64,000 bases of DNA from Hemileia vastatrix (Eukaryota > Basidiomycota > Pucciniomycetes > Pucciniales > Zaghouaniaceae), in the NCBI GenBank assembly GCA_030280995.1, contig JASXTE010000011.1:26334817-26398816 (forward strand), given 5' to 3'. How positions within the stretch are numbered: position 1 is the first letter of the stretch; each line of letters opens with the position of its first letter. Shown one piece after another: positions 34,590-45,195 of the stretch. Below the pieces are notes generated by a model. That model did not search any database and was not told the origin of the DNA. It worked only from the letters and a program-made list of their open reading frames with translations. A program made the position numbers and the translations under genes.

Positions 34590-34960
34590 ATGGAAGGTGA
34601 TCAAGCTGATGTAGGGAGATATTAAAAAGGAATGATGTGTGTTGAGTGAAAAGCTATTGAAAGTCACTTAGTTGGTCAAAAGAGATCTGTTGATCATGCA
34701 ACATTACACAAATGGTGTTAGGAGATATTGATAAGCGTTGAGTGAGATGAGTGAGAAGCTTTTAAAAGACACTAAGATAGTCAAAGGAGATGTTGAAAGA
34801 TTTTAACATTACAGAGACGATGAAAGGAGATATTGAGAAGCAATGAGTGATTCAAGAAAACATCTAAAAAACATCATTTACTTGATGGAAGGAGAGATAA
34901 TGAGATGAGTAAGGATTTACACAAAAGGCTAACAAACTGTTAAAAAAGATAATGAGATAG
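34590..34960 (+). repeat. Diverged tandem repeat, about 125-bp period
   Basis: Units share GGAGATATT.A.AAG, GAGTGA.ATGAGTGAGAAGC, TTTTAAAAGACACTAAG.TGGTCAAAGGAGATGTTGA and AACATTACA. About three units can be followed before the pattern decays. Confidence 0.55.
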
Positions 34961-36167
34961 AGGTGGAGAAATTTACTTGAACAATGATGGTTTGAGCAAA
35001 ATTGTCAGTATATGCTAGTACTTAAGTATGATTTATTAGTAAATATTAATGGTCCTACTACTTAATATTATATAATGAATGGATTAAACCTCAGGGAAAG
35101 ACTAATAAAAATGTTATGCTCAATTGTTAACTCACAATATTTAGATTGGTGTGGACTAGTGGTGGAAAATAGGCTAATAAAATATAATTATAGCTAATAT
35201 AAAGATAATATCAATTTATAAGGGCTTTTAAGTATATTTTTATTTGATAATAATTGTTTAATAATGTTTATTTGAATTGTAGTAAGTAAGTGATGTCCAA
35301 TAACCCATCAAATCCTCCTTTACTTATACCAAAATCCACTAGAGTGCACAGACCTTCAATCCAGATGATGTCACTGCTATCCCAAGCAATTAAAGCACTG
35401 TGAGGGCTCATTACCTCCCCATGGTGTCCACTTCAAGCAGATCTTCAGTAAAAACCCTCCATCACAATTAATGATATCATACACCCATACCATAAATAGA
35501 GAAAACAGATAAAAGTAGATACCATAAAGAAACAGGTAAAATAACTCATCCAAAGAGAATAAAATGAAGCCCAAAGCATATAAAGGAACCAAATCAACTG
35601 TCCAGGCCCCCAATAACATCCCCAAGCATCCATATTAACCCAGTAATCATCTCCCAACCCATAAATCTGTGAAAATCCCTCAAAGGAAGCAGATTAAGCT
35701 GTCCAAACTGGATATATGCACCTGAAAAAGGTGTATATGCTTGTGTAGGCATGGCGGGTCCATTGAATACATCCATATGACTTAAAATAAGCAGAAAAAA
35801 TAAAGCTTATAGGCTATTTAGAGGATTAAACCCACATATAGACCTATATATACATAATATAACTACATATTTCATTGAATATGAGATTTATGCATACATA
35901 TAAGCTTATGTATGTCTATAATTCCTTAATATCACTTAAGATAACTATATTATGACTCCATTAGCACCTTAATAAGTATTATAGGGCTATGGATAAGCTA
36001 TTTAAACTTATATAAGTCATTTAATAGTGTAATAAATATATTTATAAGCATAATAACCACATATATAAGTATTATAACCATAATTTTTACTTATGAGCTT
36101 AATGTAATTAAGGTTATCTTATTTTAAGCATAAGAAATACTCAGTCCTGAGGATACCTAGGCTGACA
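34961..36167 (-). mobile_element. Probable solo LTR related to elements 1 and 2; left border not found
   Basis: The right border reads, on the minus strand, TGTCAGCCTAGGTATCCTCA followed by GGACTGAGTA. This matches the LTR start of element 2 (TGTCAGCCTGGATATCC, then AACTGAGTA). It is therefore the 5' end of a minus-oriented LTR. No internal retrotransposon coding sequence is attached. The left coordinate is a guess from typical LTR length. Confidence 0.5.
35345..35776 (-). other. Overlapping open frames inside the solo LTR, unrecognised
   Basis: Three minus-strand frames overlap here. One begins MDVFNGPAMPTQAYTPFSG (35776-35594). Another ends KWTPWGGNEPSQCFNCLG (35625-35377), with a strongly hydrophobic aromatic middle (several FYL/YLF clusters). 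The base composition is less AT-rich than the surroundings. No family recognised; possibly decayed coding sequence or a conserved LTR core. Confidence 0.35.
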
Positions 36168-36289
36168 AGATAGGTAAATAGATATGGTAAAAAGAGTGAA
36201 GTTCTTGTTTTTGTTCTTCAGTTTTTAGGAATGAATACTTTAGATACATCTACATTAGGCAACTAGTAGTAATTTTTTTTTTTTGTGAT

Positions 36290-36500
36290 TGTGAATTCTT
36301 AGTATTTTTATTTATTTATTTATGTTTTGCTTTCATCTCTTTCTGAAAGCTTAGAAAGAAACAATTAGTTATCATATGTAATGCATATAGATAAGATTTG
36401 ATCATTCATCTCAAAACATGTGAGTGTGTGTATATATATATATCATCTACATAAACATAAACCTATACACACACACACACACACACATCAACCAAAACAT
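36290..36500 (+). repeat. Microsatellites
   Basis: (TTTA)n at about 36307-36325, (GT)/(TA) run at 36422-36443 and (CA)n at 36468-36487. No gene in the surrounding 36168-36660 stretch. Confidence 0.7.
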
Positions 36501-36669
36501 AAAATAAAATAAATTTTGTTACTTGATAGAAAAAGTGGTGTGATAATGCCAAGTTGAAAATAGTTTTCAAGAGGGAAGGGAAAGGGAGGGAGATAAAGAC
36601 GCTAGATAGAGTTTTAGAGATTCAGGATAAAAAAGAAAAAGATGATGGTGGTGAAGATGAAGATGAAGT

Positions 36670-37804
36670 TCACTGAAAAGAGGAAGGTAATTTAGGTTTC
36701 CAAGGTTCTGTCAATTTTTTCTTCCACATTGGTTTCCTGGTCGAGCAAAAATAAAATAAGTTTTTTTGTTTTAATATGAATGGAAAGAGAAAAAGAGAGA
36801 AAAAGAAAAAGAAAAAATATATATAATTAAACCATAAGGAGAAGAAAAATGGGAAACTCAACTTTTTAGCTATAGACCCAGTACCCGAAGTGATCCATTC
36901 CATGACCGCAAATTTATTTTTCCACCAAAGAATATAATTAGGATCCCATAATTCACTAGCAATCCCTAAATCTTTACAACATCTCATCAAAGCATTTGAT
37001 TTACATCCTTCTGTTGCTGTAGGAATGCTATCTGGTCCGTTAAAGTAATCTTGTTCACCTCTGGCTAAGGAGACTAATCGACCCATACAGACTAAGGCGT
37101 ATTCTCTTGAGACTGTTTTGAGAGTTACGTGAGATGGCCTGAATGATATGTGAGTGAGGTGGAGAGATGAGAATAAAAAAAAAAAAAGAAAAAAGGGGTG
37201 AGACACAAGTCAAAAGAAATATATATGTAAGATGATGGTAAGTTACCCTCGTGGAGCTAATCCCCAAGCACCAGGACCAAAGGCAAGATTAAGAATTCTA
37301 CGATATTTGATTTCAGGTAGATAAACAATACCATCTAGAGAAGATCGTCAATTGAGATATAAACATGATCATCAAAAGAAATAGTTAACCAGGTTTGATT
37401 TCCACGTCAACAGGATCGATAGGAGCCAAGAGAATAGTTGCGACGCGTTCAGGAAACGGTTGATGAGCCAATCCACTGAAACTGGTGCTCCAATTGATTG
37501 TAGCATCGTTTAAGTCAGGAAGGGGAACGAGATCTTGAGGAGGTGTGGGAGAGTTGAGTGGATGCAAATCGTTGATGGATGTTGCAGGATGAGCATCGAT
37601 GGCACTGGAAGTGTGAGATGGCGATGGCGATGGCGATGGCGATGGAGATGGAGATGGAGATGGCGATGGCGATGGAGATGGAGATGGAGATGGAGATGGA
37701 TGTTGGAGAGCAGCGAAGGGATCGAAAGGGACACTGGACGAGAAACGTGAATGGGAAGGCGCGATCGACCGACCGACGAGACGACGGACAAAGGGAGCGA
37801 ACAT
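36670..37804 (-). CDS. MGM101: Mitochondrial genome maintenance protein MGM101
   Basis: Mgm101 is a Rad52-like single-strand annealing protein of the mitochondrial nucleoid, needed for repair and maintenance of mtDNA. Exons on the minus strand: 37804-37390, 37334-37247, 37138-36863 and 36736-36670, giving 281 codons plus stop in one continuous frame. Start chosen at ATG 37804 because [20 protein letters not shown] is an Arg-rich, acid-free mitochondrial presequence. Residues from about 30 carry a Ser-Pro repeat. The conserved core begins [11 protein letters not shown] and continues with [73 protein letters not shown] and ELWDPNYI. The C-terminus is [15 protein letters not shown]. Introns 1 and 3 use the less usual donors GTTAAC and GTTGAG. 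Length and domain order agree with fungal Mgm101. Divergent from the DsbA-like gene. Confidence 0.93.
37618..37700 (-). repeat. Hexanucleotide repeat encoding Ser-Pro in MGM101
   Basis: (GATGGC/GATGGA)n on the plus strand, in frame with MGM101, encodes about 14 Ser-Pro pairs between the presequence and the DNA-binding core. Unit length keeps the frame whatever the copy number. Confidence 0.9.
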
Positions 37805-37906
37805 TCTTGACCCAGCCCCACTCACTCAGAGCGCTCACTCGTTCCCATGGCGTGAGTGTCGCTTGGCTGTGTTTCTGAGAGAACGCACGTTGACTGAGAG
37901 TGGTGG
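37805..37906. promoter_or_regulatory. Shared bidirectional promoter of MGM101 and the DsbA-like gene
   Basis: Only 102 bp separate the two divergent start codons. The stretch is clearly richer in G+C than the flanks and has no TATA-like motif. CTCACTC-type motifs recur in it (about 37820-37840). Confidence 0.6.
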
Positions 37907-38533
37907 ATGATCTTCACACACAGGCTGCCTCCACATCTTGCCACACACCGCATCTCCCCCCAGCTGAACACACAGAGCACCCACACTCTCGAGTTCTTTC
38001 TCGACTATCTCTGTCCCTTCTCTGCTAAGCAGTTCGCTGGTCTCTCCACACATCTCATCCCATCTCTCTCCGCTCGAAACAACAACACCACCATCATCTT
38101 CAGGCAACATCCTCAGCCATGGCATCATACTTCCACCTTCCTCCATCAAGCTGCTCTCGCTGTATCCCATCTCACTAAATCGCCTTCTCTTTTCCTCAAA
38201 TTCTCCTCTGCCCTCTTCACAAACCAATCTCAATTCTTCGATCATATCACCTCCTCCGAAACGCCTCTTCAAACTAAACAAAGACTCGCCCATCTGGCCC
38301 ATACTAGTGTGGGAATCGATCAATCTCACTTTTTAGATCTTATTTTAATTAAAGGTTCCGATAACTCTGGTACCGCTGTTGATCGTGATTTTAAATTGAT
38401 GGTTAAGTATGGCAGGCAGAATGGTGTTCATGTTACTCCCACTGTGGCTCTTGATGGTATCATCGATCCTAGTGTTTCGTCTTCTTTTACTGAGCAAGAT
38501 TGGCTTAAATATATAGATGAGAAATTGTCTTGA
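37907..38533 (+). CDS. DsbA-like thioredoxin-fold protein, single exon
   Basis: 208 residues from ATG 37907 to TGA 38531-38533. The N-terminal strand-loop LEFFLDYLCPFSAKQF has the DsbA/FrnE-type active-site position with CPFS, so only one Cys. An alpha-helical insertion follows, and near the C-terminus VHVTPTVALDG provides the cis-Pro loop (T-P) before the last strand. The final block TEQDWLKYIDEKL is the usual terminal helix. A fold related to glutathione S-transferase kappa/DsbA is likely. With one Cys, classical disulfide exchange is doubtful, so the role is unclear. Intron-free, unlike MGM101. Codon third positions are less AT-rich than those of the transposon genes. Confidence 0.85.
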   Translation: MIFTHRLPPHLATHRISPQLNTQSTHTLEFFLDYLCPFSAKQFAGLSTHLIPSLSARNNNTTIIFRQHPQPWHHTSTFLHQAALAVSHLTKSPSLFLKFSSALFTNQSQFFDHITSSETPLQTKQRLAHLAHTSVGIDQSHFLDLILIKGSDNSGTAVDRDFKLMVKYGRQNGVHVTPTVALDGIIDPSVSSSFTEQDWLKYIDEKLS

Positions 38534-39032
38534 TCATCTTCCTTACATTCATCCTTTGATTTTAGTCTTCTTACATATAAAAATGAATCAATCTTCTACT
38601 ATCTTTTATTTTATTCTATGGATGATTATGAAGTTATTTGTTATCTTATTCAAAAAAAAAGAAAAGAGAAGAAAAGAATGAAATACATGAATGGTTTTGA
38701 GTTGTGATACTTGAGTTATTATCAATTGATGATGATGGTGAAGCATGCTGTTTCTCTCATAAGAAATCAAAGTGATAAAATTTTAATCAACTTAAGTTCC
38801 TTTTTTGTTACGATTGCATTTTATATATGTATTTATTTATTTATTTTTTTTTTTGAGGTTAGTAGTATTATTATAAAATCATATAATTAAACAAATGAAC
38901 AATACAATATTACTCAAAATATCTACAAAAAAAAAACCCCCAGTTCAAGTATAATTATATTTCTTAATGTAATGATGATCATAGCCATCCGTAAATGAAA
39001 TGATGGATGTGGTGACTTAAATAATAACAATA
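38534..39032. other. 3' flank, no gene
   Basis: AT-rich with simple repeats. No coding evidence. Confidence 0.5.
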
Positions 39033-39231
39033 GGGGGTCTCCAACATTACCAAATTCGCCACATAAACATTCCACAAAAAAGGAACCAAACCCGCCATCA
39101 AAAAATGACATACATCTGCCTTGGACAGATGTATTTCAACAGCGTATTTGTCCCCAAAACACGTCTTTTTTTGGGTCAAACAAGTCATCAAAACACTTCC
39201 CTTCATCATCATGATTAGTCAGCACTAGGTA

Positions 39232-40439
39232 CAGTGGCCGGACTGAAATTTTCACCTGGTGCATGCATAATCCGGATTATCAGCTTTTTTTTTTCTTCCT
39301 GCTACCACCACCAATGCCACTCACACCTCAAGGTAAGTACCAATTTCTCATTTTTCTTTTATATTTTACTAATATCACTTTTTTTTTGTTTTTCTCTTTC
39401 TTTTTCTTATTAATTTTTTAAGTTCAATCCTTACCTGCATTTTCACCTGACCCCTGCACCTATGACACAAGCCTGAGCCAAAAAGAGGCACTTGACGACT
39501 GAAGAGAAGGCGAAGATAGTTGGCATGCCAATGTGGGGGGCCAATCCATACCAAATATCAAGGCATTATGGGATTCCTCGGGCCACTGTGCGTGATATCA
39601 TCAAGAAACACAATATCACTGGCACAGTGGAAACTGACCAACGCCCTGGCCAACCTCGCATTTCTTCTGATTGTGACCTTCGGGAAATCAGCCAAGTCCT
39701 GTCAAAAAACAGAAGATCAACATTAGCTGAAATTACAGACACATTTACCAATGAAATCTCACCTCGTACACTTCAAAGGTGTGCACACGAAGTTGGATTC
39801 CATAGCCGAGCTGCTGAAAAAAAAGCCATTCATTAACACCTCACAATTCACACCTCACACCTTTCTTCTCAATTCCGTGATGTGATTAACTTACGCAAGA
39901 TGATAGACTGGCCAGCGTAGTCTCCTGATCTCAATCCAATTGAGAATGTATGGTGAGAAATCAAAGATTCTATTTCTCAACTTTATCAACCAAAAACGAT
40001 CCCTCAGATGCACGAGGCCATTCAAATGGCTTGGGACAACCTTCCGAGCAACATACTAGACAATTTGGTTGCATCCATACCTGCTAGGATGCAGGCTGTT
40101 GTTGATGCTGAGGGTGGCTCCACCCATTGGTAAGGTGAGGTAACTTTTTTTTTAATCATTTTTCAACAATTTTTTTTGATGAAATGTCTTATCATACTCT
40201 CTAGTTTCAATGCTGAAAGGCATGGCCTTGTCACCTTGCTCATTCTCAAATTTTGAATTTACAAAATTTTAAATTTGGGTTTTTTTTTATAAAAATGTCA
40301 TCCAATGAAAAAATAAATGTTATGGCTGTTTTCTACATGGTGGTTAGAGTTGGAAAGATATTAGGACCATGTATGTAGAATGGATAGTTGTTGAGTTATG
40401 AGAAAAAAAAAACAGGTGGAAATTTTTGTCCGGCCACTG
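39232..40439 (+). mobile_element. Tc1/mariner element with 29-bp inverted repeats
   Basis: CAGTGGCCGGACTGAAATTT at 39232 is matched by its inverse (AAATTTTTGTCCGGCCACTG) ending at 40439, with TA on both sides (39230-39231, 40440-40441), the diagnostic target duplication. Length 1208 bp. Confidence 0.9.
39480..40136 (+). pseudogene. Tc1-like transposase, internally deleted
   Basis: The N-terminus keeps the paired-like helix-turn-helix (EEKAKIVGMPMWG, ISRHYGIPRATVRDIIKK, then GRP-like GQPRISSDCDLREI and RTLQRCAHEVGF). After a stop at 39834 the frame resumes near the end of the catalytic domain with IDWPA, a stop, then SPDLNPIENVWWEIKDSI containing the final Glu. The segment that should hold the first two catalytic Asp residues is missing, so this copy is non-autonomous. 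Confidence 0.85.
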
Positions 40440-40603
40440 TACAAAGACGCCAACACTAGGTACAAAAGCGCCAACACCTAGATTTTTTTCACCCAATCCT
40501 TAAGAGCTTATTTATATGAGCAAGGTATATGATTTACCACAACTTAATCAATCCCATAATCATACACTTACCCTTAATCATTACCACTGTTCACTAACAT
40601 AAC

Positions 40604-41877
40604 ATGCCGCTTTCAATCTGCCATCAACTTGAGATCAATGCTGCAGCTGTAGCTCTTGATCTAATAGTTAACTCTGATAACAATTCTGATGCAGAACTTG
40701 ACTTGGCTTTTATGTGCAACATGTCGGAGAACTGCTACTTATTTCCTAGAACACCTTCCATACACAACACCAACGTCAATATCACCTTGATGTTTTTGCC
40801 AACATTCCTGAAGCTAGCTTTCAACAAACGTTTTGTAAAACTTTTCCTGGCTTTCTTAGTTTACTTGAATTGATTAAAGATCATTACATTTTAAAAAATA
40901 ATTCTCATTGTCCTCAAAGAGATCCAACTATTCAAATATCTGTGGCACTTTGCCGTTTTGGCTCAAATGGTAATGGTGCAGCATTAACCCTTCTTGAAAA
41001 CCTCTTCCAGCTTAGTCAAGGAACAGTTCACCTTTATACAAAGCAAGTCATAACTGTGATTATTTTTCTTGAAGCTCAACTTCTGAAATGGCCCAGTAAA
41101 GAAGAAAGGTTGGAGAACTCTCAGGTGATGCAAAAAGAAGGTTTTCCTGGCTGCATTGGTTTTGTTGATGGTACCACCATACTCTTAAGTCAAAAAACCT
41201 TCCAGAGATGGAAATAGCTATTTTGATTGCAAAAAAAAAAAAAAGGTGATATTTTTTTCTTTTAAAGTTTCAAACAAATCTCATACTAATCTTTTCCTTT
41301 TTTTTTTTTTAAGGTACTTAATAGCTCTTCAATTGGTTTGTGATATTAACAAGAAATTCACTGCTTTTCATGCTGGATTCCCTGGTGCTCGCCACAATTC
41401 CTCTGTGTTTCAGCAAATGAATATTTCTCAACATTCTCAATATTTTTTTAATGGAAAATCAATATCTTTTAGCAGACTCTGATTATTAAAATGGTGTTGA
41501 TGTCATCCCTGCTTTTTGTGGGACTGGTGATGAAGAAAGTGAAAAATCAAGATTCAATACTCATCTAGCAAAATCTTGATTTAGGATTGAGAATGCAATA
41601 GGGATACTGAAAGGCCAATTTGCTTCTCTACAAGAACTAAGGACTCTACTCTGTAACAAAAAAAGAAATGAAGGTTACTGTAGACTGGATTACTGCTTGT
41701 CTTATATTACACAATCTTCTTGCTAACTTAAAAGATGGATGGGATGAGCTTTATGAATATGAGATTCCTGATCAACCTCCACCAATAGAATCTAGCAGTA
41801 CTTCATCATCTCAACCCAGTTATATGCGTGCTAAAATACTACCCATCACGCTTTCTCACTTTGTGGGCCTAGCTTAA
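40604..41877 (+). pseudogene. PIF/Harbinger (HARBI1-type) transposase relic
   Basis: ATG 40604. Acidic N-terminus (LIVNSDNNSDAELD), then FLSLLELIKDHY (shifted frame), DPTIQISVALCRFGSNGNGA, the helix-turn-helix-like LSQGTVHLYTKQV, GCIGFVDGTTILLSQK with the first Asp, an intron at about 41240-41313, YLIALQLVCDINKKFTAFHA, GFPGARHNSSVF, and RIENAIGILKGQFASLQELR with the Glu. The second catalytic Asp (HDS in the other copy) is Asn here. The C-terminal helix is DWITACLILHNLLANLKDGW. Frameshifts and stops (about 40865, 41215, 41480, 41580) inactivate it. Confidence 0.75.
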
Positions 41878-41879
41878 CT

Positions 41880-42174
41880 GATTTACAATTTTGTTTTTTG
41901 TGTAATAATTTTTGCCAATGAAATTCTCAAGTTTCTCAGTTTCATTTGTTTTGGTTCAGCTCCCAGACTTGAAATTACATAACATTTGCAAATGAATAAC
42001 ACTTCTAAGATTCTGTCTCACTAAGATATTTCATCTTTTCTTCATCACTAACTCCCATCATTCATTGTTGGTTCTGATACTTCTCACTTCACAGCACTCA
42101 AAGTAAGTCACTTTCTCATTTTTATAATTTGATTGCTAATTGAAATGTCATTTTTCTTGTCTCTCTCTCTCTCT

Positions 42175-42210
<36 letters not shown>

Positions 42211-43074
42211 CATCTTTTTTGTTTTGATTGCTGATTTATCTGTTCTTATTTTTTCTTTTTCTTTTTTTTTTTTTTATTTATTTATTTATTGTTCTCTATC
42301 ATTTTTATTCTTGATTTATTAACGTTTTGGTGTGTGTGTGTGTTTTTTTTTTTTTTTTTTTTGGTCATTTTTAGGCATTTTCACTTTTTTGGCCTTTTTT
42401 TTTTTTTATTTTTATTTTTTTTATTTTTTGCTAAATTGCTTTGAAATCATTTGGAAACATTTTCTGAACAGTTTTCACTTAGGTTGAGGTGTTTTTAACT
42501 ATTCTTATGGTATTTTATTTTGTTAAAACTTTCCAGAACCATTTTCAAAGCATTTCTCAGTGAATTCTAGGTGTTTTTGAGCTATTTTAGGTCTATTTTT
42601 TTCACTAAATCAGTTTGGAAATGCTCAAAAACATTCAGAAACCATTTGGAAACATTTTAAAAGCATTTTAAAGTGTTTTGAAGTTGTTTTGGCACTTTTT
42701 TGGACGATTTTTGGAACTTTTTTTTGCCACTTTTTGCCACCTTTCTGGAAATCTTTTGGCACTTTTCTGGCAATTTTTTTTTTTTTTGGGGGGGGGGAGG
42801 TTTTAGGGAATGTTCAGGATACATTTTTCTAAACTTTTGGATCACTTTTTAGGAGAATTTAGGGACACTTTTTTTTTGGAAACTTTTGAAACACTTTTTG
42901 GGTACTTTAGGGACTCTTTTTTTTTTTTTGGCAACTTTTGGGGCTCTTTTGTTGAACTTTTGTGACTCTTTTGTTGAACTTTTTGGGACTATTTCTTTTA
43001 GGTAGTTTGAGAAGGGATTTTTAGGTAACTTTCATCTAATTTTGTTTTGTTTTTTCTTCAAGATTGATATTTTT

Positions 43075-43110
<36 letters not shown>
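41880..43110 (+). repeat. T-rich spacer with TTTTTGG-type array
   Basis: Begins with the block shared with 11480-12060 and 18860-19200. It continues with poly-T/TC microsatellites and a degenerate array of TTTTTGGCACTTTT units (about 42600-42980). No coding sequence. Confidence 0.6.
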
Positions 43111-43112
<2 letters not shown>

Positions 43113-43593
43113 AAAAATGACTGAGAATCTAGACTCATCAAGAAATTAAGAAATGTCTTCCTCAATCTCATTCCTTTTTTCACTTACCTTGATATCTCCA
43201 TCTTCTCTTTCTTCACTTTCTTTGATATCATCTCTTTCAAAACATGGTCACAGTAGAAATTACATAAGAGAAAAACAATTTTGATAAAAATTTATTGGCA
43301 GTTCAACTGGATTCAGTTACTTCAAAAACTAGATTCTTCCAAAAAAAAAAGTTATCCAAAAAAAACTACATGAAAATATAATTTTTTTTTACTGAGCCTA
43401 TAACTAATAAAAAATTTAAGCCAAGTAAAAATGAACACTACCAAATTTGACTGTTACTCCACACGGCATAAAAGTTGCATAACATTTGTGTAACAAATAC
43501 AAAACAATTATTATTGATTGATAGGGGACATTAAGATTTTTATCTATTTATTATGCAACCATTACACAACTGTTACTCCTTGTGGCATAACAA

Positions 43594-44520
43594 ATGGTGT
43601 ACGAAGTGGAAGAAGATAAGACTGAAAATAAAAAAAAAGTTGCTGTTCTTTCTAATTCTTTCAAACTTCAGTTTATTTTTGAGATTCACTCATTTGAAGA
43701 AAACACAAATGAAATGTTTCAAAATTTATCAGATCTTATATTGACTTTGTATCAAATGGCCTTAGCTTGTCAACCTTTATCAAACAAAAATATTTTTGGA
43801 GGTTTCATGTATGGTATTGGTTGGAGACCAGGATATGACAATGGTTTTTCACTTGGTAAGCTTATTTATAGATGAATGAATATAAAAAAATTTATTATTC
43901 TTTCTACAGTTATTTATTCTTTACTCAGAGATCTTACTTTTGAAGAAATGAAACAAGATTTTAAAAAATGGGATTTCTTGTCAACATTCAACCATTTTTC
44001 AGCTCATTGATTAAAGAATCTATGTCAATATGCTTTTGAATCTAATCATGAATTGGCAAAATGGTTTAGAATCCCTACTTGGACAGATGCAAAATGGCTG
44101 AAACTTGTTGATGATGATATTTTTTCTTCTAATGTCATGGTAACCTGTGTTGGTTTTTATAACAAAGTTCACATAGATAAGAACAATCTCAACTTGCTCA
44201 CATTTGGAATATTCTCATAAGTTAATCAAAAAACTGTTCATCCTATCCCCTCACCCTCCTCATCTACAAAAGGCCATGGTCTATACTTTCCAGACCATTG
44301 ATGCATCATTGACTTTGGAACAGGAAATGGAATAATTGAAGCAATGTGGTAATTGAATCTTCATAATCACCAGAAGAATAAAGCACCACCTGGCTTAGAA
44401 TCCTGTGAAGTATCCACACACTTCTGAAGCTCTTTTCAAATCAATAGGGAGTTGGTCAATAGGATTGATAAGGTAAGAGAAAAAGGTGAGGTAAAACAAA
44501 AAACATCAGGTAGAAAGAAA
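43594..44520 (+). pseudogene. Tet-like 2OG-Fe(II) oxygenase (TET/JBP superfamily) relic
   Basis: Blocks: YQMALACQPLSNKNIFGGFM and YGIGWRPGYDNGFSLG, then an intron (GTAAGC at 43855 to CTACAG at about 43909), VIYSLLRDLTFEEMKQDFKK, a central VTCVGFYNKVHIDKNNLNLL with iron-binding H-I-D (44170-44178), LTFGIFS, KGHGLYFPDH, CIIDFGTGNGIIEAMW, a possible distal His in LNLHNHQKN, and the terminal helix SFQINRELVNRID. The order agrees with the double-stranded beta-helix fold of fungal Tet-like enzymes. Five stops or so (for example 44008, 44218, 44300) show it is broken, but key residues are better kept than in the copy at 20240. Confidence 0.7.
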
Positions 44521-45195
44521 AAGTATGAGGTGTATTATAGGTAGTGAAATTTTATTTTTATTTCAAAAATTAACATTTTAAAAGTCATATATGATACTCT
44601 ACTTATCTAAATTAATAAGCCATTGGCCGTGTGTTGTATAACAGTAATCATGAAGAAAATTTATGTTTTATCAAAAGGTTCACATAAACATTTGTGTTTG
44701 ATTTTATTGACTTTGGTCACAGATGATTTCCACTCACATTTTTAATTGAATTGTCATTAATTTAGGTTATTTAATTATCTTAAAAGACTTGTTTTCATGT
44801 TAATTTATGCAATGAACATAAATTTTGGAAATCTATGCCCCTACTTCAATAAAATACAGGGAAGGGTATTGCCATTTTTTTTTTTTGTCATAAATTTTTT
44901 TCTGACTTTGAAAAAAAAATGGTGATCCCCACCCCCTGTTAAAGTAAATAGCAGGGAAGGGTTTTGTCAAAAATAAATTTTTTTTGATATAAATTTTTTT
45001 GACTTATAAGTAATTTAGTGGTCTGGACCCCATACTATAGTAAATTGCATGTTAGTTTGTTGCCAAAATAAACTTTCATACTTTGCTTCCATAAATATTC
45101 TTGGTCTACTAAGATCCATTTTCTCTAACAACCAAAGTATATTTCAAGTTTTTTTTTTCCAGAATATTTTAAATGAGTGCCTCATCTAGTAATGA

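Larger units (their letters stand above)
39033..45195 (+). mobile_element. Second composite Harbinger/Tet-like element, cut at its right side
   Basis: A GGGGGTCTCCAACATTACC start at 39033 preceded by AATA resembles the GGGGGTATCA ends of the other copies. The element contains a HARBI1-type transposase (40604), the T/G-rich spacer, a Tet-like gene (43594) and the shared 3' flank (to about 45100). Order and orientation match 17061-21860. A Tc1-like element (39232-40439) lies inside near the left end. LTR element 2 begins at 45196 inside the right part, so the trihelix gene and right terminus, if present, are outside this window. Confidence 0.5.

Noticed and set aside
37510..37878. Several overlapping frames across the MGM101 hexamer repeat (His-Leu, Ser-Ile, Met-Ala, Trp-Arg repeats)
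   Set aside because: The repeat unit is open in all frames. Only the Ser-Pro frame continues into the conserved MGM101 core.
42140..42322. Phe-rich ORF across T-runs
   Set aside because: Low-complexity T-rich sequence, not a gene.
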